NCBI GenBank assembly: GCA_902462015.1
Contig: CABPZV010000126.1
Location: 1 to 6,099, forward strand
Length of the DNA stretch: 6,099 nucleotides
Reading direction: 5' to 3'
DNA from: an uncultured Eubacteriales bacterium
Lineage (GTDB): Bacteria; Bacillota; Clostridia; Oscillospirales; CAG-272
The translations under genes and the position numbers were made by a program. The notes under the pieces are model-generated. The model saw only the letters and a program-made list of their open reading frames with translations. It ran no database searches and was not told the origin of the DNA. Each line of letters begins with the position of its first letter. Positions within the stretch are counted from its first letter, which is position 1. This document shows positions 1 through 5,324 of the stretch, in pieces.

Positions 1-194
1 CACGGCTTTCTGCCGCCGCCCGAAACCTCGGTACGTGTAAGAGTTGACTGTGTACCCTGCCTCTGATTTGCAAGATACGCCTTGACCGCTGTATGAAGAA
101 CAGTGGCGTTTACCTCGGCACCGAAGACTGCATCGGAGAGGGTAATCTCGCCTGTTTCTTTACCCGCCATATTGACTATTTTTAAAACCGGCAT
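1..194 (-). CDS. rplD: 50S ribosomal protein L4 (N-terminal part, truncated by window edge)
   Basis: L4 binds 23S rRNA early in large-subunit assembly and lines the peptide exit tunnel; in several bacteria it also represses its own operon. The 64 complete codons begin MPVLKIVNMAGKETGEI and continue into the L4 hallmark stretch with KAYLANQRQG, then TRTEVSGGGRKP, the start of the conserved basic loop. The start is set by a strong AGGAGGA site (201-207, minus strand) six bases before the ATG. The gene lies 18 nt after the rplC stop codon, as expected for the rpsJ-rplC-rplD order, so it is probably co-transcribed from the promoter near 1742-1770. The C-terminal two thirds lie outside the window. 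Identification is from recognised family sequence and synteny. Confidence 0.97.
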   Translation of the reverse strand, partial: MPVLKIVNMAGKETGEITLSDAVFGAEVNATVLHTAVKAYLANQRQGTQSTLTRTEVSGGGRKP

Positions 195-212
195 GTAACT
201 TCCTCCTTCCGA

Positions 213-848
213 TTATGCATTTTTGACTGTGTCACGGACAAACACAATTCCGCCCTTAGCTCCGGGAACAGCTCCCTTAACGGCGATTAGGTTTGCATCC
301 GCGTCAATCTTCGCAATTTCAAGATTCAATACAGTCACCTGCTCATTTCCATACTGTCCCGGCATAATCTTATTTTTGAATATACGGGAAGGTGTGGATG
401 TCGAACCCATAGAACCGGGCTGACGGTGAATAGGACCTGTACCGTGTGTCATTTTAAGTATGTGAGCGTTCCATCTTTTAACAACGCCTGTGAATCCGCG
501 TCCTTTTGTAATTCCGGTTACGTCGACCTTTTCACCCTCGGCAAAGTCTGCGGCGGTGACGGTATCGCCTACATTGAGTCCGGAACAATCATCAAGTCTG
601 AATTCCTTCAGGTGCTTTTTGTTTGTAACTCCAGCTGCCTTAAAATGTCCCAATTCCGGCTTGCTAAGCTTGCGTTCGGCAATATCTTCAAATCCGAGCT
701 GAACAGCTTCATAGCCGTCTTTTTCAACTGTTTTTTTCTGAGCGACAACACAAGGTCCCGCTTCGAGAACAGTTACAGGAATAACGTTTCCTGCCTCGTC
801 AAAAATCTGGGTCATCCCCAGCTTCTTTCCAATGATACCTTTCTTCAT
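213..848 (-). CDS. rplC: 50S ribosomal protein L3
   Basis: L3 is one of the first proteins to bind the 3' part of 23S rRNA and reaches towards the peptidyl-transferase centre. The 211-residue length is normal for bacterial L3. The N-terminus MKKGIIGKKLGMTQIFDEAG is the classic L3 opening, and the C-terminal half carries VTGITKGRGFTGVVKRW, then HGTGPIHRQPGSMG, MPGQYGNEQVTV and VKGAVPGAKGG. The central loop has GSMGSTSTP where the E. coli protein has a methylated Gln (GSIGQ), so that modification site is absent here. The ATG at 848 is preceded by AAAGGA (859-864) at 10 nt. The gene is second in the S10 operon, separated from rpsJ by an unusually long structured spacer and followed after 18 nt by rplD. 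Confidence 0.98.
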   Translation of the reverse strand: MKKGIIGKKLGMTQIFDEAGNVIPVTVLEAGPCVVAQKKTVEKDGYEAVQLGFEDIAERKLSKPELGHFKAAGVTNKKHLKEFRLDDCSGLNVGDTVTAADFAEGEKVDVTGITKGRGFTGVVKRWNAHILKMTHGTGPIHRQPGSMGSTSTPSRIFKNKIMPGQYGNEQVTVLNLEIAKIDADANLIAVKGAVPGAKGGIVFVRDTVKNA

Positions 849-1039
849 TAGTATCGTTTCCTTTCCAGCACCTCACTCGGTGCACATGTTATTGGTTGAC
901 GCAACACGTCAACATGACATACCGTAGGCTGCATAAATGCAGCGCGGCCATCGCGCCTTCGGCACCGGCATACCGAAAGCCTATTCTCTGTATATATAAT
1001 GTAGATAATCAATATATACAAAGAAACTTCCCGAAAAAA
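849..1039 (-). promoter_or_regulatory. Structured rpsJ-rplC intergenic spacer with consecutive hairpins
   Basis: This 191-nt spacer is long for a gap between rpsJ and rplC. In the direction of transcription it can form: (a) an AU-rich 9-bp hairpin, 1012-1020 with 989-997; (b) an 8-bp stem with one G-U pair, 973-980 with 955-962; (c) a 6-bp perfect hairpin, 938-943 with 928-933 and loop TTTA; (d) a 7-bp perfect hairpin, 907-913 with 895-901 and a 5-nt loop; (e) a 5-bp stem, 879-883 with 868-872, just before the rplC ribosome binding site. A further GC stem (942-946 with 952-956) competes with b and c. No hairpin is followed by a T-run, so simple intrinsic termination is unlikely. The role is unknown; an intra-operon control element, an RNA processing site or an inserted palindromic repeat are all possible. 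A weak promoter-like pair (1016-1021 and 993-998, 17-bp spacer) overlaps hairpin a. Confidence 0.6.
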
Positions 1040-1354
1040 TCAGAGCTTAATCTCGATTTCAACACCGGCAGGAAGCTCAAGACTCATCATAGCTTCAACA
1101 GTTTTCTGCGAAGGCTTTATAACATCGATAAGTCTTTTGTGAGTTCTCATTTCAAACTGTTCGCGGCTGTCCTTATATTTGTGAACCGCGCGGAGAATTG
1201 TTACAATCTCCTTATCTGTAGGAAGCGGAACAGGACCTGAAACCGTTGCGCCGTTGCGTTTTGCGGTCTCAACAATCTTCTCCGCAGCCATATCGATAAG
1301 AGTGTGATCATAGCTCTTCAGTCTGATTCTGAGCTTTTCCTTAATAGCTGCCAC
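1040..1354 (-). CDS. rpsJ: 30S ribosomal protein S10
   Basis: S10 is a small-subunit head protein and, as NusE, a partner of NusB in transcription antitermination. The 104-residue product contains KSYDHTLID, EKIVETAKRNGATVSGP, PLPTDKEIVTILRAVHKY, the near-invariant SREQFEMRTHKRLIDVI and the C-terminal LPAGVEIEIKL. The reading frame stays open upstream to 1723, but the true start is the GTG at 1354. AAGGAGG (1363-1369) lies 8 nt before it, and the length then matches the family (102-104 residues). It is the first gene of the S10 operon, preceded by a leader of about 380 nt and followed by a long structured spacer before rplC. Confidence 0.97.
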   Translation of the reverse strand: MAAIKEKLRIRLKSYDHTLIDMAAEKIVETAKRNGATVSGPVPLPTDKEIVTILRAVHKYKDSREQFEMRTHKRLIDVIKPSQKTVEAMMSLELPAGVEIEIKL

Positions 1355-1735
1355 TTGTTTTTCCTCCTTCATAGTCTTTATAAGGGGGAATACGCACCGA
1401 AAACCATTTTGCACCCTGAGTCCCTCCGACTTTAATGCCGCGCCGGTCTGAACATCAAACCAGTCCAAATGCCGCCAAAGCACGAGATACCCGCTAAAGC
1501 CCGGCATTCGAAAGCTTATGCACACCCTGCCGGGTGTTTCCAAGGCTAACATTAAAAATAACGGATTCGCCGCATACCTTACGGCAGCGACGGCGCCGTA
1601 ATTTCTATCTGGAGCAAAATACTGTTTCGATACGATTGCCGCCCGGTTTGTAAACTCGGACATACTCTGCGAAAATTCCCTGCGCGCAACCGTTTCAGCC
1701 GCCACAGCCACCTTTCGCTTCATCGCACATCAAGC
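1355..1735 (-). promoter_or_regulatory. Long 5' leader of the S10 operon
   Basis: Between the predicted transcription start (about 1735) and the rpsJ GTG lie about 380 nt with base composition like coding DNA, in sharp contrast to the AT-rich DNA upstream of the promoter. Perfect or near-perfect inverted repeats are visible: 1579-1585 with 1595-1601 (TTACGGC/GCCGTAA), 1522-1527 with 1532-1537 (ACACCC/GGGTGT, 4-nt loop), and 1445-1451 with 1455-1461 (7 bp with one G-U, 3-nt loop). In other bacteria, leaders of S10 operons are targets of autogenous control by r-protein L4; whether that applies here is inference. There is no ribosome binding site before the ATG at 1723 and the in-frame translation resembles no known protein, so I read this as RNA rather than as coding sequence. 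Confidence 0.65.
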
Positions 1736-1741
1736 TTTACA

Positions 1742-1770
1742 ATTATACACTAAAAAAAAGTTTAATGCAA
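1742..1770 (-). promoter_or_regulatory. Sigma-A-type promoter of the S10 operon
   Basis: On the minus strand TTGCAT (1765-1770) and a perfect TATAAT (1742-1747) are separated by exactly 17 bp. Oligo-A runs on the minus strand directly upstream (1771-1800) could act as an UP element, as is common for ribosomal promoters. The predicted transcription start is near 1735. Confidence 0.8.
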
Positions 1771-1912
1771 TAGTTTTACGAACTTTTTTTCATTTTTTCA
1801 TTTTTTTACATTTCGTTCATATTTTAACCAGCAATTCATAATTTGGTGAAAAGTATCAAAAAACATTCGATTTTGAACCTGATATTTTGTAACTAAATTT
1901 GTCAAAATTGTA
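1771..1912. promoter_or_regulatory. AT-rich divergent control region between S10 operon and abrB
   Basis: These 142 bp separate the outward-facing -35 boxes of the S10 promoter and the abrB promoter. No plausible gene is visible. The DNA is strongly AT-rich, with a series of T-tracts near 1780-1808 of the form C-A-T(6 to 7) repeated about every 8 bp, which predicts intrinsic curvature. AbrB-family proteins favour AT-rich, flexible DNA without a tight consensus, so AbrB autoregulation or cross-regulation here is reasonable but inferred. Confidence 0.5.
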
Positions 1913-1941
1913 TTGACATTTTTATACATTTATGGTATTAT
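1913..1941 (+). promoter_or_regulatory. Extended -10 promoter of abrB
   Basis: A consensus TTGACA (1913-1918), a 17-bp spacer and TATTAT (1936-1941) are present, with TGG directly before the -10 box forming the TGn extended -10 motif. The predicted start of transcription is near 1948, giving abrB an untranslated leader of about 144 nt. Confidence 0.85.
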
Positions 1942-1947
1942 ATTGTC

Positions 1948-2091
1948 AAGTTAAAGCAAACGCTCCACAATGATGAAAATTTATACTGAAATCATACGGA
2001 GTAGGCTTAAATAAATCAAATCCGGAAAACAAATCCGGAAAAATCAATTTAAATACTTCAAAAAATACATATTTACAGGAGGACAACTCAT
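1948..2091 (+). promoter_or_regulatory. abrB 5' untranslated leader
   Basis: The leader can form an imperfect hairpin early on (CTCC 1963-1966 with GGAG 1998-2001, and ATGAT 1970-1974 with ATCAT 1991-1995). It then carries a perfect tandem 13-bp repeat and ends in the AGGAGG site (2077-2082) that sets the abrB start. No ORF with a ribosome binding site is visible in it. A leader this long before an 83-codon regulator gene leaves room for post-transcriptional or operator-based control. Confidence 0.5.
2017..2042 (+). repeat. Perfect 13-bp tandem direct repeat in abrB leader
   Basis: CAAATCCGGAAAA occurs twice with no gap (2017-2029 and 2030-2042). Each copy contains the palindromic core TCCGGA. 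The repeat lies downstream of the promoter, about 50 bp before the start codon, and could be a paired protein-binding site in the DNA or the RNA. Confidence 0.85.
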
Positions 2092-2343
2092 ATGAAGTCG
2101 ACTGGAATTGTCAGGAAGATTGATGAGCTTGGAAGAATCGTACTGCCAATCGAAATAAGGAACACTCTCGATATCAAACCAAAAGATTCAATCGAAATCT
2201 TTGTTGACGATGATAAAATCGTTCTTAAAAAATATCAGCCGTCATGCATATTCTGCGGAAATTCCGACTATGTGACAGTATTCCGCGGAAAGCTTGTTTG
2301 CGCCGATTGCATTTCAGCTATCAAGCGTTCCATTGTTCAGTAA
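2092..2343 (+). CDS. abrB: AbrB-family transition-state transcriptional regulator
   Basis: AbrB proteins are dimeric swapped-hairpin DNA-binding proteins that repress stationary-phase and sporulation genes during growth. Residues 1-48 match the AbrB/SpoVT N-terminal domain closely (MKSTGIVRKIDELGRIVLPI, then IFVDDDKIVLKKY). Three of the four DNA-contacting arginines described for B. subtilis AbrB are present (R8, R15, R23); the fourth position is Asn24. The C-terminal part (52-73) has two CxxC pairs, C52/C55 and C70/C73, suggesting a small zinc ribbon, a form common in clostridial AbrB homologues and absent from B. subtilis AbrB. The start is set by AGGAGG at 9 nt. It is transcribed alone from its own promoter and ends at the terminator at 2411-2447. 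The exact targets cannot be inferred. Confidence 0.93.
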   Translation: MKSTGIVRKIDELGRIVLPIEIRNTLDIKPKDSIEIFVDDDKIVLKKYQPSCIFCGNSDYVTVFRGKLVCADCISAIKRSIVQ

Positions 2344-2410
2344 AAAGCCGTCAGTCTGATATTAACAAATTAACTTTTCAGTTATTACAATCTGACATGT
2401 TTTTATTCTT

Positions 2411-2447
2411 AATCCGCGACAGGAGTTTATCCTGCCGCGGATTTTTT
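2411..2447 (+). terminator. Rho-independent terminator of abrB
   Basis: AATCCGCG (2411-2418) pairs with CGCGGATT (2436-2443) and CAGGA (2420-2424) with TCCTG (2430-2434), with one A-C mismatch and a 5-nt loop. The stem runs into a T-run (2442-2447). It lies 68 nt after the abrB stop codon. Confidence 0.93.
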
Positions 2448-2557
2448 GCGCAAAAAATTTTGAAAAATCCGGCAGCAGCAAAACACACATTTCAGCGCTT
2501 TGCAAAAATAATAATTAATCCAAATGTTTAAAAATAAGTCCTTTCTGTATAATTTGA

Positions 2558-2572
2558 TTTTGACGGTCAAAA
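2558..2572. promoter_or_regulatory. Perfect 15-bp palindrome, candidate operator
   Basis: TTTTGAC-G-GTCAAAA is a perfect 7-1-7 dyad. It begins 4 bp after the candidate -10 box at 2548-2553, covering the expected transcription start of the M23 gene, a typical place for a repressor site. No specific regulator can be assigned. Confidence 0.5.
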
Positions 2573-2593
2573 ATACTATTGCAAGCAAAAAGG

Positions 2594-2639
2594 TCCGATG
2601 CCTGCAAAATTCGGATTCTGTTGATTTTCACGGCAGGCA
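2594..2639 (+). promoter_or_regulatory. Possible folded RNA element in M23 gene leader
   Basis: TGCCTGC (2599-2605) is perfectly complementary to GCAGGCA (2633-2639), with AAAAT (2606-2610) able to pair inside with ATTTT (2624-2628). TCCGA (2594-2598) can instead pair with TCGGA (2611-2615). The two long-range pairings interleave, so they could form either alternative folds or an H-type pseudoknot. It lies 35 nt before the start codon. Confidence 0.35.
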
Positions 2640-2674
2640 CGCAAGCTTAATATAATATGAAAGGACAAAGATGT

Positions 2675-3436
2675 ATGAATTATAACGCAAAACGAGCAAG
2701 ACTCAGCGGCGTTATATACATAATCCTTGCGCTAATGCTGGCGGCGATTATGTGTATAACCTTCTTTACCGCAATTTCTTCACGAAGAGAAAATACCTTG
2801 CCGGAGGACACCACCCCGACAACAGACACATCCGACCGCACAGATGATACGCTCCCGTCAGTAATTCCGGGAAGCGACAATTCTTCAATAGCCGGTGCAA
2901 ATCCTTCTGATATTGTAACATCGCCGGATGATGCAGCTGTTAACGCGGCGCCTTCAGAAGAAGAGACAAAAGCTCCGAGCGTAACACAGCCGACATTTTT
3001 TATGCCGTTTGACGGTATTGTAACAAAAGAATTTTCCGGTAATATTCCGGTATTTTCAATTACAATGAATGACTACAGAGTTCACGCTGGAGTAGACATT
3101 GAAGCCGCGGAGGGAAGCTATGTAAAGAGCTGCGCGGGCGGAATTATATCCAATATATATAATGATGATCTCTGCGCCACATGTATATCTATAGATCACG
3201 GAAGCGGATACGTATCCTGTTACCGCGGACTCAGCGACGAGCTTCCGGAGGGAATTGTCGCAGGAGCGGCAGTCGATGCAGGAACGGTTATCGGCACAAT
3301 CGACGACGGAGCGCTGTTCGAAGTTTCGCAGCCTGCTCATCTGCATTTTGAAATGACGGTAAACGGAGAATTTGTAGATCCTCTCGAATATCTGCCTTAT
3401 AATGCAGAAGCAGCTGCAGCTTACTACGGTGAATAG
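2675..3436 (+). CDS. Membrane-anchored M23 (LytM-type) peptidase, possibly SpoIIQ-like
   Basis: M23 proteins are zinc metallopeptidases that cut peptide cross-links in peptidoglycan. The 253-residue product has a short basic cytoplasmic N-terminus, one hydrophobic segment (about 11-34), an acidic Thr/Ser/Pro/Asp-rich linker (about 36-107) and a C-terminal LytM domain (about 108-240). Zinc ligands appear complete: H137 and D141 in HAGVD, and H224 in HLHFE, with H222 as the catalytic-type His of HxH. The single-anchor layout and the wording SITMNDYRVHAGVDI resemble clostridial SpoIIQ, a forespore-membrane protein of the engulfment channel; this is my inference, and a generic M23 family protein is the safe call. 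The start chosen is the ATG at 2675, with AAAGGA (2660-2665) at 9 nt; an in-frame ATG at 2657 lacks a ribosome binding site. Four cysteines (153, 167, 170, 182) lie in the domain. The gene is monocistronic and convergent with the kinase gene. Confidence 0.88.
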   Translation: MNYNAKRARLSGVIYIILALMLAAIMCITFFTAISSRRENTLPEDTTPTTDTSDRTDDTLPSVIPGSDNSSIAGANPSDIVTSPDDAAVNAAPSEEETKAPSVTQPTFFMPFDGIVTKEFSGNIPVFSITMNDYRVHAGVDIEAAEGSYVKSCAGGIISNIYNDDLCATCISIDHGSGYVSCYRGLSDELPEGIVAGAAVDAGTVIGTIDDGALFEVSQPAHLHFEMTVNGEFVDPLEYLPYNAEAAAAYYGE

Positions 3437-3456
3437 TATAACTTAGGCAAGATGTC

Positions 3457-3486
3457 CCGCCATTAAGGCGGCAGTCTTAATGGCGG
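3457..3486. repeat. Perfect 10-bp inverted repeat at head of the tandem array
   Basis: CCGCCATTAA (3457-3466) and TTAATGGCGG (3477-3486) are exact inverse complements around a 10-nt loop. The structure begins 20 bp after the M23 stop codon. It overlaps the first unit of the 31-bp tandem repeat and has no T-run, so it does not look like an intrinsic terminator. Confidence 0.8.
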
Positions 3487-3534
3487 TCGCCTCTTAAGGC
3501 GGCAGTCTTAGTGGCGGTCGCCTCTTAAGGCGGG
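3463..3534. repeat. 31-bp tandem repeat, two full units plus a partial third
   Basis: Unit 1 (3463-3493) and unit 2 (3494-3524) differ at one base (TTAATGG against TTAGTGG). The first nine bases of a third unit follow, and the sequence then diverges at 3534. Each unit holds GGCGGCAGTC and GGCGGTCGCC, and the unit junction forms a small CGCCT/AGGCG hairpin, so the array can fold in several registers. It is non-coding, lying between the M23 stop codon and the shared terminator. Confidence 0.85.
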
Positions 3535-3543
3535 TTACATTCA

Positions 3544-3608
3544 CCATTCAGTGGGAGATACAGGCTCCTACTGGAATGGCTGCCACGCCATTTGACGGGG
3601 CAAGCCCC
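3544..3608. repeat. Long imperfect palindrome plus GC hairpin, candidate dispersed element
   Basis: Bases 3544-3557 pair with 3565-3579 over 14 bp, with one G-T pair, one bulged G and a 7-nt loop. Eighteen bases after it, GGGG (3597-3600) and CCCC (3605-3608) form a second short hairpin. There is no T-run after either, and a short open frame crossing it (from 3576) has no ribosome binding site. Together with the adjacent tandem array it looks like repetitive intergenic DNA; whether it is dispersed in the genome cannot be seen from one window. Confidence 0.5.
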
Positions 3609-3632
3609 TTATTGAAAAGAAAAGCATACCCG

Positions 3633-3686
3633 AAAATCCTTTGCACGGCAAAAGCTCTTAAAGCGCAGCCGCGCAAAGGATTTTTT
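3633..3686 (+). terminator. Strong terminator between convergent M23 and kinase genes
   Basis: AAAATCCTTTGC (3633-3644) pairs perfectly with GCAAAGGATTTT (3673-3684) over 12 bp; CGG (3646-3648) with CCG (3669-3671) extends the stem after one mismatch. A six-base T-run (3681-3686) ends it on the plus strand, serving the M23 transcript. On the minus strand the stem follows the kinase stop codon by about 8 bp but only four Ts follow, so it may work bidirectionally with lower efficiency that way. Confidence 0.85.
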
Positions 3687-3694
3687 ACTCAGGC

Positions 3695-5209
3695 TCAGCA
3701 AAATAAACCAAGAGTACAATTTCTCACAGCCTTGTATCTTTCGTATTTTTCAAGATAAACTTCTTTATATTTAAAATCCGGACATACCGGCTGTCCGTAT
3801 GAAACAAAGCTTTCAGCCGCTTCTCTCAGTGAATTAAAGCTTCCGAGCGCGCATCCTGCCATCATCGCACATCCTGCCGCACCGGCCTCGCCGGTAAGTA
3901 ACGGTGTTATAGAAGTGATTCCACAGAGAGAACCGAAAATATCGGCCTTGATTCCAAGCCAGACCGCAGAAGAAGCTCCGCCTCCGGTCGCCATAAGCTG
4001 ACTTACGGATATTCCCTGCTGCGCCAGCTTTTCAAGATTATACGCCATTTCATATGTAAGGCCCTCCATGACCGCACGGTAAATATCCGGAATACCGGTT
4101 TCCATTGTCATTCCGATTATACTTCCCTTTGCGTTCGGAATAATGTCAGGTGTTCCCCCTGCGCCAAGAAAATGCGGAACAACGAGAATATCAGACGGTG
4201 AAGCAGGACAAAGCTCGTCAAGCATCCGGTAAACACTGACTCCGTGCGCCGCCGCATCAGCTTTCATTGACTGTGCAAAGGTATCGCGGAACCACTTCAG
4301 GAGCACACCTCCGGAAAAATTAAAGGCATATGTAGCGTAAAGTCCATCGACAGAGTGCGGAACGCATACATAATTATTTGACGTAAACCCATTTGCCTTT
4401 ATTATTCTATCAAAAACGGGCGTTATACATTCAACCGAACCGGTTCCGTCAACCGCCTGTCCTGCGGAAAGCACTCCGGCGCCGGTAGCAGCCGCAATCT
4501 GATCCTGTGATCCGGCGACAATTTTAATATTTTCCGGGAGTCCAAGCTCCCGGGCAAGCTCTCCGCGGAGAGAACCGATAACAGTTCCGTTCGGTACAGG
4601 CTCCGGCATCTGTTCCAAACAAATTCCGGCCGCTTCCAATAGCTCCGCCGACCATTGAAGCCTCTCAACATCGAAAGCTGCCGTCCGGCATGCCTGAGTA
4701 TGAGTTGTTGTAAACTCTCCGGACAAACGATAGCAGATAAAATCAGCCGCCTGAAGAAATTTGAATGTTCTCTCATGTACCGCGGCAATATTCTCCGACA
4801 TCCACATAATTTTCGGCAGAGAATACATGGGAGCCGGATTTGCGCACGTAACCGAAGAAATATATTCTCGTCCCAGCTTTTCAATAAGTCTCCCGTTTTC
4901 CGACACTCCGCGCTTGTCAGTATACATTATCATATCGCAAAGGCAGTTCCCGTCACGATCGACAGGGACACATGCCTCTCCGAAAGATGTTACGGCAATC
5001 GCCGCAACCTCAGACCTTTTGACTCCTTTGCCGCTGACACAGCGCGCAATGACATCCTTCGCGGCGCCAAAAATCGTATCGGCGTTCATATCACCGGCTC
5101 CGGCAGACGTAGGATACTCCGAATATGCAGCCGACAGCTGACTTCCGGTTTCGGAAAATGCAACGCACTTTATTCCGGTGCTCCCGGCGTCAAGACCCAA
5201 AAAAATCAT
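3695..5209 (-). CDS. FGGY-family carbohydrate kinase
   Basis: FGGY kinases transfer the ATP gamma-phosphate to a sugar or polyol in the cytoplasm. The 504-residue length is normal for the family. Visible are the N-terminal phosphate-binding motif GLDAGSTGIK (5-14), GSQDQ (233-237) with D236 as the expected catalytic base, GTGS (255-258) in the second phosphate loop, and the adenosine-site motif ATGGGASS (407-414). The substrate-side segment reads SFGEACVPVD (75-84) instead of the GQMHG of typical xylulokinases, so I do not call it XylB; the substrate is unknown. The ATG at 5209 is preceded by GGAGA (5216-5220). It is divergent from a class II aldolase with which it shares a superimposed promoter, which suggests that kinase and aldolase act in sequence on the same sugar. 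Confidence 0.93.
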   Translation of the reverse strand: MIFLGLDAGSTGIKCVAFSETGSQLSAAYSEYPTSAGAGDMNADTIFGAAKDVIARCVSGKGVKRSEVAAIAVTSFGEACVPVDRDGNCLCDMIMYTDKRGVSENGRLIEKLGREYISSVTCANPAPMYSLPKIMWMSENIAAVHERTFKFLQAADFICYRLSGEFTTTHTQACRTAAFDVERLQWSAELLEAAGICLEQMPEPVPNGTVIGSLRGELARELGLPENIKIVAGSQDQIAAATGAGVLSAGQAVDGTGSVECITPVFDRIIKANGFTSNNYVCVPHSVDGLYATYAFNFSGGVLLKWFRDTFAQSMKADAAAHGVSVYRMLDELCPASPSDILVVPHFLGAGGTPDIIPNAKGSIIGMTMETGIPDIYRAVMEGLTYEMAYNLEKLAQQGISVSQLMATGGGASSAVWLGIKADIFGSLCGITSITPLLTGEAGAAGCAMMAGCALGSFNSLREAAESFVSYGQPVCPDFKYKEVYLEKYERYKAVRNCTLGLFC

Positions 5210-5295
5210 AACCGTTCTCCATTTCTATTTTAATCTCCGGAAAAACCGGCAGAATATTTTTTCACGCCAAAACAAAAAATGTGTTCCGGATAATA

Positions 5296-5324
5296 TTGAC
5301 TAACAGTTCATTTAATATTATAAT
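5296..5324 (+). promoter_or_regulatory. Promoter of the aldolase gene
   Basis: TTGACT (5296-5301) and TATAAT (5319-5324) are 17 bp apart. The predicted transcription start is near 5331, giving a leader of about 50 nt before the aldolase ATG. Its -10 box overlaps the minus-strand -10 box of the kinase promoter by four bases. Confidence 0.85.

Larger units (their letters stand above)
2448..2674 (+). promoter_or_regulatory. Upstream region and leader of the M23 peptidase gene
   Basis: This AT-rich stretch after the abrB terminator holds no convincing ORF. A TATAAT box at 2548-2553 is the best -10 candidate, but no good sigma-A -35 box lies 16-18 bp upstream (17 bp upstream reads TGTTTA), so an alternative sigma factor or an activator may be needed. 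If it is used, transcription would start near 2560, inside a palindrome, leaving a leader of about 115 nt. No clear sigma-F or sigma-G site could be assigned with confidence. Confidence 0.35.

Noticed and set aside
426..851. Long plus-strand open frames opposite rplC, and similar antisense frames opposite the kinase (4655-5233)
   Set aside because: They are antisense shadows of confidently identified genes, with no ribosome binding site or protein-like features of their own.
993..1021. Internal minus-strand promoter TTGTAT-17-TATATA after rpsJ
   Set aside because: It coincides with an AU-rich perfect hairpin, so the match to the consensus is probably a by-product of the TA-rich arms; kept only as a remark.
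1355..1723. In-frame N-terminal extension of S10 from an ATG at 1723 (227-residue open frame)
   Set aside because: There is no ribosome binding site at 1723, which would lie only about 12 nt after the predicted transcription start. A strong AAGGAGG precedes the GTG at 1354, and only the 104-residue product fits the S10 family.
2651..2656. TATAAT just before the M23 gene as its -10 box
   Set aside because: No -35 box lies at a usable distance (TTGATT is 24 bp away), and a start near 2663 would leave out part of the AAAGGA ribosome binding site.
2657..2674. Upstream in-frame ATG (2657) as the start of the M23 protein
   Set aside because: No Shine-Dalgarno sequence precedes it, whereas AAAGGA is well spaced before the ATG at 2675.
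3463..3534. The 31-bp repeated units as a CRISPR array
   Set aside because: The units are directly abutting with no unique spacers, number only two and a part, and no cas genes are nearby.
3576..3758. Small plus-strand ORF of 60 codons
   Set aside because: It has no ribosome binding site, runs through a palindrome and the terminator, and then overlaps the end of the kinase gene in antisense.
3695..5209. Naming the kinase xylB (xylulokinase)
   Set aside because: The overall family match is FGGY, but the GQMHG substrate-site segment of xylulokinases is replaced by SFGEA, so the substrate cannot be stated.
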